Shown: one piece after another, positions 7,401-9,238 of the stretch | How the letters are laid out: the number at the start of each line of letters is the position of its first letter | How positions within the stretch are numbered: position 1 is the first letter of the stretch | Source of the DNA: Gorillibacterium sp. | GTDB taxonomy: Bacteria; Bacillota; Bacilli; Paenibacillales; NBRC-103111 | DNA length: 9,238 bases | Assembly: GCA_023511325.1 (NCBI GenBank) | Contig: JAIMBU010000060.1 | Location: 1-9,238, forward strand | Direction of reading: 5' to 3' | Position numbers and translations under genes: made by a program | The notes under the pieces: generated by a model | The model's input: only the letters and a program-made list of their open reading frames with translations | Told to the model about the DNA's origin: nothing | Databases searched by the model: none

Positions 7401-9238
7401 GCAGATTCATTCCCGGCTGAACGAGTTTGATGGCTTCTTGGTCTGCTCCACCATTGGTGATTGCCACGTGTAGGTTGCGTTCATCCGAAACTGTGGCTTG
7501 GGCAGCAGCATCTGTGGACAAGTTAAAGTCCCAATAGGTCATCCGGTCGATCCGACCGAGATCAAAGGTGCCATTATAAACATGATTGCCGTTTATCGGC
7601 TCCTTGGGACTGTTCTCAAGGTATGGATCGAGCGCATCCACCTCGATAAGCTTAACGTTACCAATCCACACTGGGCTTGTGTTTTGTCCCATGTTAAATT
7701 CCAGCCTAGCCAGCACATCGGTATCAGCAGTCATCTGGAAGATCATCTCATAGCTCTTCAAGCTACTCGTTAAACTAGCCGCCATGACATCAGAATACGT
7801 GCTCCAGCCCCGATCCGCTCCTCCAGACAATTTAACTGACAAGCTCCGATTCGCATCCGACTTCGCGTCAAACGTCAATTTGTACCAACGACCCTTTCCA
7901 AGTGTCACATTCTGAATCAACTGGACGGCATGAACGGCATTGCCTCCAGCGGTAATTGTTGTTTTGGCATAAGGACTGCCCTCCAATTGCTCAGTAGAGA
8001 TCGTCCCTGCGCCTAGGAAGGTGCTAATGTGGAGAAAATTCCAAAACTTCGGATCAAGTGCTTGCGTATCTTGGGTAATTTCCGTTATCGGTTGACTAAA
8101 AATCGGGTCATGCACGTAATTTCCATCCACAGGTGCTTTATGCCCCGCAGGTAACGGCTCAGCTTCTATCTTCGGCTCAACCGGCGTGTGGTAGGGAATA
8201 CCTGTAAGATCATAAGCTCGAACATAGTCCACTTCCATACTCGCAGGGAAATCGGAGTCCTGCGGCATATTGCCGCCATCAAAGTTGCCACCAATGGCAA
8301 GGTTAAGAATCATGTGGAAATCTTGATCAAACGGTGCCGGAAAAGAATAGTTGGCTGCCTGATTTTCTCCCCAGCTACTCCAGTTATTCACCGTTTGGAA
8401 CAGGTTCCCATCCACATACCAGCGAAGCTCTCCAGGCTCCCATTCCACTGCGTACTCATGGAAGGCTGTGATATCTGTTCCTTCAGCGAATTGATAATTC
8501 GCTGCTGTGGATTTGTTATTCGGCATCGTTTTTCCATAATGAAGGGCTCCTCCTACTTGACCCAACACACGACCTCTTGCTTCCATAATGTCAATTTCAC
8601 CGGAAACCGGCCATCCACCATATACCGAGCTCGTCGGCATCATCCAAAAGGCAGGCCAGAATCCTGAGCCTTGGGGAAGCTTCATCTTCGCTTCAAATCT
8701 TCCGTAGGCCTTGGAGAACGTATCCTGCGTGTACAGTCTACCCGAGGTGTAATGCATGCCATCCTGATCTTCCTTTTTCGGTTCGATCACAAGCAGGCCG
8801 TCATTTACACGAATATTATCGGCGCGGTATGACTGCTTCTCATCGTTGCCCCAATTCGATAATCCATATTGCGAACCGGTACCAAGCTGATAACCCCATT
8901 TGCTTAGATCCACACCATTGGTATCAAGCTTGCTGCCCGTTCCAGTGAATTCGTCATTCCAGACCAACGCCCATTGACCAACCTTCTGGATCACTGATGC
9001 ATTATGATAGCCAGTAGCTGCAACCTCAACCGTATAATCACCTTTAACTGCAAAAACTCCCTGAGTCAAAATGATTCTCCCGGCAAAAACGGAATACTCG
9101 TCAGCAGCAAGGGATTGCCCATTCAACCTGACTTGTGTTAAAGCATTCCTCCATTCAGTGTCATCTACAAACGTTATCTCTATTGTTTTATCTGTAATAT
9201 TCTCGGTGTTATCCGCAATAATCGTTGGAGCATTCTTC
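1435..9238 (-). CDS. giant two-headed GH16 beta-glucanase with CBM4/9, HID and F5/8C modules (N-terminus outside window)
   Basis: This is a large extracellular-type glycoside hydrolase, predicted to be an endo-beta-1,3- or 1,3(4)-glucanase (laminarinase type). The frame is open from base 9237 to TGA at 1437-1435, giving 2600 residues; the true start, the signal peptide and any cell-wall anchor (for example SLH domains) are upstream. Domains by residue of this fragment: HID1 1-86; GH16a 87-346; CBM1 about 371-534; CBM2 535-698; CBM3 699-857; CBM4 858-1015; HID2 1016-1115; GH16b 1119-1378; CBM5 about 1403-1567; CBM6 1568-1730; CBM7 1731-1888; HID3 1889-1978; CBM8 1979-2137; HID4 2138-2224; F5/8C 2225-2355; HID5 2365-2452; F5/8C 2453-2600. 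Both GH16 domains keep the catalytic E-x-D-x-x-E. The methionine bulge (EIDIME, not the lichenase EIDIEF form) favours laminarinase-like GH16. No anchor is seen at the C-terminus, so wall attachment, if any, would be N-terminal. Family assignment is firm; exact substrate is inference. Confidence 0.97.
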   Translation of the reverse strand, partial: KNAPTIIADNTENITDKTIEITFVDDTEWRNALTQVRLNGQSLAADEYSVFAGRIILTQGVFAVKGDYTVEVAATGYHNASVIQKVGQWALVWNDEFTGTGSKLDTNGVDLSKWGYQLGTGSQYGLSNWGNDEKQSYRADNIRVNDGLLVIEPKKEDQDGMHYTSGRLYTQDTFSKAYGRFEAKMKLPQGSGFWPAFWMMPTSSVYGGWPVSGEIDIMEARGRVLGQVGGALHYGKTMPNNKSTAANYQFAEGTDITAFHEYAVEWEPGELRWYVDGNLFQTVNNWSSWGENQAANYSFPAPFDQDFHMILNLAIGGNFDGGNMPQDSDFPASMEVDYVRAYDLTGIPYHTPVEPKIEAEPLPAGHKAPVDGNYVHDPIFSQPITEITQDTQALDPKFWNFLHISTFLGAGTISTEQLEGSPYAKTTITAGGNAVHAVQLIQNVTLGKGRWYKLTFDAKSDANRSLSVKLSGGADRGWSTYSDVMAASLTSSLKSYEMIFQMTADTDVLARLEFNMGQNTSPVWIGNVKLIEVDALDPYLENSPKEPINGNHVYNGTFDLGRIDRMTYWDFNLSTDAAAQATVSDERNLHVAITNGGADQEAIKLVQPGMNLLSGNDYKISFKAKADAARTINLGMRKQDGTDYIEPQSVSLTTTMEEHTVLFTMNQPTDVQGVLTFLLGGQLAGVTLDDVQMVRLTEAELPLVAQFPVKNGDFSNGKTSWSEHVQGRYDWGDNSTAFNADNGELDIFIANVGGVPWDVMLMQTDFQLYKGKTYIVTMDAHASISRSMELVVDINGGTTRVLSEPIALTTDVQTFRFELPVQADITASLKLLLGKQGTALDAHHVIVDNVHVELKGAREQAFLLHNGDFTSGLTSWTPHVQGVYEGPAKGVAKFTTDNGVLKAAIANAGAESWNIMLFQDSLKVIKDNTYVVSFTARSSVPRSIEVVAENSSPPRFLNQQTVLSDTTKDYQYEFTMDKDETLALKFLLGKQDGSPEGAHDVFLDNIRFERKGAQEATGEKTANQTAIRLPAPPELLTDESDNAKNEDIELTFADQPDWRNAISAVFVEGSPVDADSYTVSSGKIVLKASLFPAVKTYTIVIKANGYELAELEQAILAESVWSLVWRDEFNGDGTTMDTNGVDLDKWAYQNGNGSEYGVTDWGNAEQEYYQSDNVSVDNGHLLIEARKEAAGGKDYTSGRLWTSPTFSKKYGKFEARMKLPAGKGFWPAFWLMPKDSEYGGWASSGEIDIMEAKGRVLESVGGTLHYGMGYPNNKYTGSNYVFPAGDSITGFHTYTVEWEPGEIRWYVDGTLYQTINEWYSQGSDQPDKYAFPAPFDKEFYIILNLAIGGNFDGGVVPDASMFPATMDVDYVRVYELTGRAYKEPVEPFHEKEQFPDNGKLPVDGNLVYDPDYEQGLTDITTLTGTFNPLYWNFLHVPDYGGVGSVSVEPIGEDPFAKVQIISGGTAVHALQLLQYVTLTKGNHYKISFDAKSSASRTASLKFGGDADNGWANYSNSFIADLTTQIKHYGFSFQMLNPTDIAARLEFNLGLDANPVWIGNVIVEEVEQLDDPNGAKAPLNSGGHVYNGSFDLGKMDRMKYWTFALDGATAQANVDAVARELKVDVQNGGSAPDAIKLVQKGINLLQTDKYVLSFDARAATDRSIEVAFRSKDGQIAYTSQQQIALDTAMHTYTFTFTMPVGVTDTEGQLVFGLGGDNADVWLDDIKLIRTTNNNVDYTGVQLFPLKNGDFSLGLAGWVPFVQGGNAVFSGSDGQANISITNTGTAEWNVMLNQEGLSLTKGMLYVLSFDASSTAARDLSVTVEDAAYTRYFSSGAVMISPDRKHYEYFFRMTANSITTLKMMMGKTVQSPTGPHIVTIDNVVLEVAGAPVKRPPTLIQDSTDNKIGQSVELRFTDDEAWRTAIASVEVNGLALATGQYELQAGSILLNAEVFNTDTQYIITIKANGYGAVSVTQTILPQDGNLVLNGSMSDGLDNWIHWKGDGGDSAASVENGAAKIEIYSNGGMHPEWNVPVSWSTQFNQTGIKLSAGKSYELNFRAWSTVNRPIALELDNHIAKQTVNFNLTDDQAIIYSKSIQNATDVLFDLKFLLGNVIIDGNTTPSSLHTIYIDDVTIREVVAAPQLVADTTENKVGQHIELAFADQPEWRNAITSIVLDGATIPTDKYKVEAGKITLDASLFQTVKSFLIVVKATGYGDAEVTQIVKTAAANIALHKTATASSNKQPAANAVDGLGVNGTRWESDSSDPQWIAVDLGSQYRLEGVVLNWEGAYGKGYRIQVSSVAIPGEADWKDVYTEANGNGGMDSVSLTDVEGRHIRVYGTTRGTTYGYSLWELEAYGVSVNGPGPELKTPPTLTADASDAKIGNDIDITFAANLEWEAAINAIKLGDVALTPDIQYTVTAGKITLAASLFSTVADYQIVVDASGYQSTSLIQTIQGDRNLALNMTVTASTYNTVMKPINLTDGDKNTRWEALWESNNKEPYFPEWVVIDLGEEQTVSRLLLTWEAAYSKAFDIQVALATDDPSVGSEHWKTVKSVNRELTVNGKQEEAIGLDDEVKARYIRLFMTEKGYPPYGPSLFEVEVY
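1438..1881 (-). other. F5/8 type C (discoidin, CBM32-like) domain 2, protein C-terminus
   Basis: These 148 residues are the end of the protein: NLALNMTVTAST, LTDGDKNTRWEALW, WVVIDLGEEQTVSRLLLTWE, and the closing YIRLFMTEKG...YGPSLFEVEVY followed directly by TGA. It is slightly longer than domain 1 because of insertions after TRWEA and before the last strands. No sorting signal or SLH domain follows. Confidence 0.88.
2173..2565 (-). other. F5/8 type C (discoidin, CBM32-like) domain 1
   Basis: About 131 residues starting NIALHKTATASS, with AVDG...TRWES, WIAVDLGSQYRLEGVVLNWE, and the closing RHIRVYG...YGYSLWELEAYG. These are the standard landmarks of the F5/8C fold. In bacterial glycosidases these domains usually bind sugars. 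A short GPGPE linker follows. Confidence 0.88.
2827..3303 (-). other. single CBM4/9-like module (CBM8) between HID3 and HID4
   Basis: This 159-residue module opens NLVLNGSMSDGLDNW and ends IYIDDVTIREVV, with the middle strand YELNFRAWSTVNRPIALEL. It has the CBM4/9 layout but is clearly more divergent than CBM1-7, and unlike them it stands alone between two HID spacers. Confidence 0.75.
3574..5030 (-). other. array of three CBM4/9-like modules after GH16b
   Basis: CBM5 (about 5030-4537), CBM6 (4536-4047) and CBM7 (4046-3574) are the counterparts of CBM1, CBM2 and CBM3 or CBM4. CBM5 shares PVDGN, WNFLH and AVHALQL with CBM1 (PVDGN, WNFLH, AVHAVQL). CBM6 shares HVYNGSFDLGKMDRM with HVYNGTFDLGRIDRM of CBM2. 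CBM7 opens LKNGDFSLG like CBM3, while its closing region (SPTGPH) resembles CBM4 (SPEGAH). This array is one module shorter than the one behind GH16a. Confidence 0.82.
5104..5883 (-). other. catalytic domain GH16b (laminarinase type)
   Basis: This second full GH16 domain is 260 residues long, from SVWSLVWRDEF to DYVRVYELTG. The predicted nucleophile Glu is residue 1246 (codon 5502-5500), Asp is 1248 (5496-5494), and the acid/base Glu is 1251 (5487-5485), within GEIDIMEAKGR. It lies exactly 3096 nt (1032 codons) downstream of GH16a and is complete. It differs from GH16a mainly at surface loops, notably residues 1319-1328 (3 of 10 identical) and the stretch after LHYG, which could alter substrate preference. 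Confidence 0.94.
6191..8125 (-). other. array of four CBM4/9-like modules after GH16a
   Basis: Four jelly-roll type modules of about 155-165 residues each lie here: CBM1 (8125-7637), CBM2 (7636-7145), CBM3 (7144-6667) and CBM4 (6666-6191). CBM2-4 open with the family-typical NGxF motif (VYNGTFDLG, VKNGDFSNG, LHNGDFTSG). All share a middle strand of the form Y.(I/V/L)(S/T)F.A.(S/A)...R and a closing strand of the form (L/V/I)DNV or GNV. CBM1 is the most divergent but has the same middle and closing strands. In GH16 laminarinases such modules usually bind beta-glucans; binding here is inferred. Confidence 0.82.
8200..8979 (-). other. catalytic domain GH16a (laminarinase type)
   Basis: This 260-residue GH16 domain runs from GQWALVWNDEF to DYVRAYDLTG. 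The predicted nucleophile Glu is residue 214 (codon 8598-8596), the helper Asp is 216 (8592-8590), and the acid/base Glu is 219 (8583-8581), within GEIDIMEARGR. Other family signatures are FWPAFWMMP, VEWEPGELRWYVDG and ILNLAIGGNFDGG. All catalytic residues are intact, so the domain is expected to be active. It aligns without gaps to GH16b at 166 of 260 identical residues by hand count. Confidence 0.94.

Larger units (their letters stand above)
6067..9153 (-). repeat. internal duplication, copy 1 (HID1-GH16a-CBM1-4)
   Basis: This is the first copy of a large in-frame duplication inside the glucanase gene, delimited here by the conserved Trp codons of HID1 (9153) and HID2 (6066). It contains one spacer, one catalytic domain and four CBMs. 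Corresponding landmarks in copy 2 sit 3087 to 3105 nt away: active-site Glu 3096, CBM2/CBM6 NG(T/S)F Phe 3093, CBM3/CBM7 NGDF Phe 3105. Boundaries are landmarks, not measured breakpoints. Confidence 0.85.
1882..9237 (-). repeat. five dispersed copies of a DUF1533 / Shr-like HID spacer domain
   Basis: Copies lie at 9237-8980, 6190-5893, 3573-3304, 2826-2566 and 2145-1882, each about 86-100 residues. The shared pattern is PPTL..D..(D/E)NK.G..IEL.F.D...WR.AI..(V/I)...G..L....Y.V..G.I.L...LF.....Y.I.(V/I)KA.GY....V.Q.I. The tryptophan codons of the WR.AI motif are at 9153, 6066, 3486, 2748 and 2058 (the last copy reads WEAAI). Each copy directly precedes another module: GH16, GH16, CBM8, F5/8C, F5/8C. 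The family name refers to a haemoglobin-interacting domain in streptococci; in a glucanase a spacer or fold-stabilising role is more likely. Confidence 0.82.

Noticed and set aside
8188..8667. Plus-strand reading frame of 159 codons, and a similar one at 5071-5463
   Set aside because: Both lie antisense to the same part of GH16a and GH16b, about 3.1 kb apart, so the second frame simply mirrors the duplication. Neither encodes a recognisable domain.
9124..9126. TTG codon at 9126 as the start of the glucanase (2563 residues)
   Set aside because: The same frame is open upstream to the window edge, and those 37 codons encode the first part of HID1 (APTIIADNTENITDK...), so 9126 is an internal Leu in a spacer domain with no ribosome-binding site or signal peptide.
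1435..9238. Haem or haemoglobin uptake protein, suggested by the HID domain name
   Set aside because: The two complete GH16 active sites and the CBM and F5/8C modules show a polysaccharide hydrolase; no NEAT domain or haem-uptake neighbour is visible.
1..9238. Mobile element, CRISPR, RNA gene or defence system
   Set aside because: Both strands are accounted for by two long coding regions and one short regulatory gap. The repeats present are protein-domain repeats inside one gene, not transposon ends or short DNA repeats.

Overview
The window looks like part of the chromosome of a motile, polysaccharide-degrading Gram-positive bacterium, most likely Paenibacillus or a close relative (inference). 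The grounds are a very large multimodular secreted-type beta-glucanase, a strong AAGGTGG ribosome-binding site, and a possible sigma-D (motility-type) promoter in front of a chemotaxis receptor. Both genes lie on the minus strand, and both are cut by the window edges.

Layout along the minus strand, right to left. Positions 9238-1435 hold the C-terminal 2600 residues of a giant glycoside hydrolase whose start is beyond the right edge. It has two complete GH16 catalytic domains, each with the full E-I-D-I-M-E active site. Around them are eight CBM4/9-like beta-sandwich modules, five copies of a roughly 88-residue spacer of the DUF1533/'Shr-like HID' type, and two C-terminal F5/8C (discoidin, CBM32-like) domains. 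Order: HID1-GH16a-CBM1-CBM2-CBM3-CBM4-HID2-GH16b-CBM5-CBM6-CBM7-HID3-CBM8-HID4-F5/8C-HID5-F5/8C-stop. The first two thirds is an internal duplication with a period of about 3.1 kb. The two catalytic domains align without a gap over 260 residues at about 64% identity by hand count.

The 212-base gap 1434-1223 holds a strong intrinsic terminator for the hydrolase and then, in AT-rich DNA, the candidate sigma-D promoter and the ribosome-binding site of the next gene. Positions 1222-1 encode the first 407 residues of a methyl-accepting chemotaxis protein: membrane helix, extracellular Cache domain, second membrane helix, HAMP, and the start of the cytoplasmic signalling domain. Its C-terminus is beyond the left edge.

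The enzyme probably cleaves beta-1,3- (or mixed beta-1,3/1,4-) glucans outside the cell, with the many non-catalytic modules holding it on insoluble polysaccharide. The receptor is separately transcribed, and a functional link to the enzyme is only a possibility. I see no RNA genes, mobile elements, CRISPR arrays or defence system. The most notable content is the architecture and internal evolution of the two-headed glucanase.
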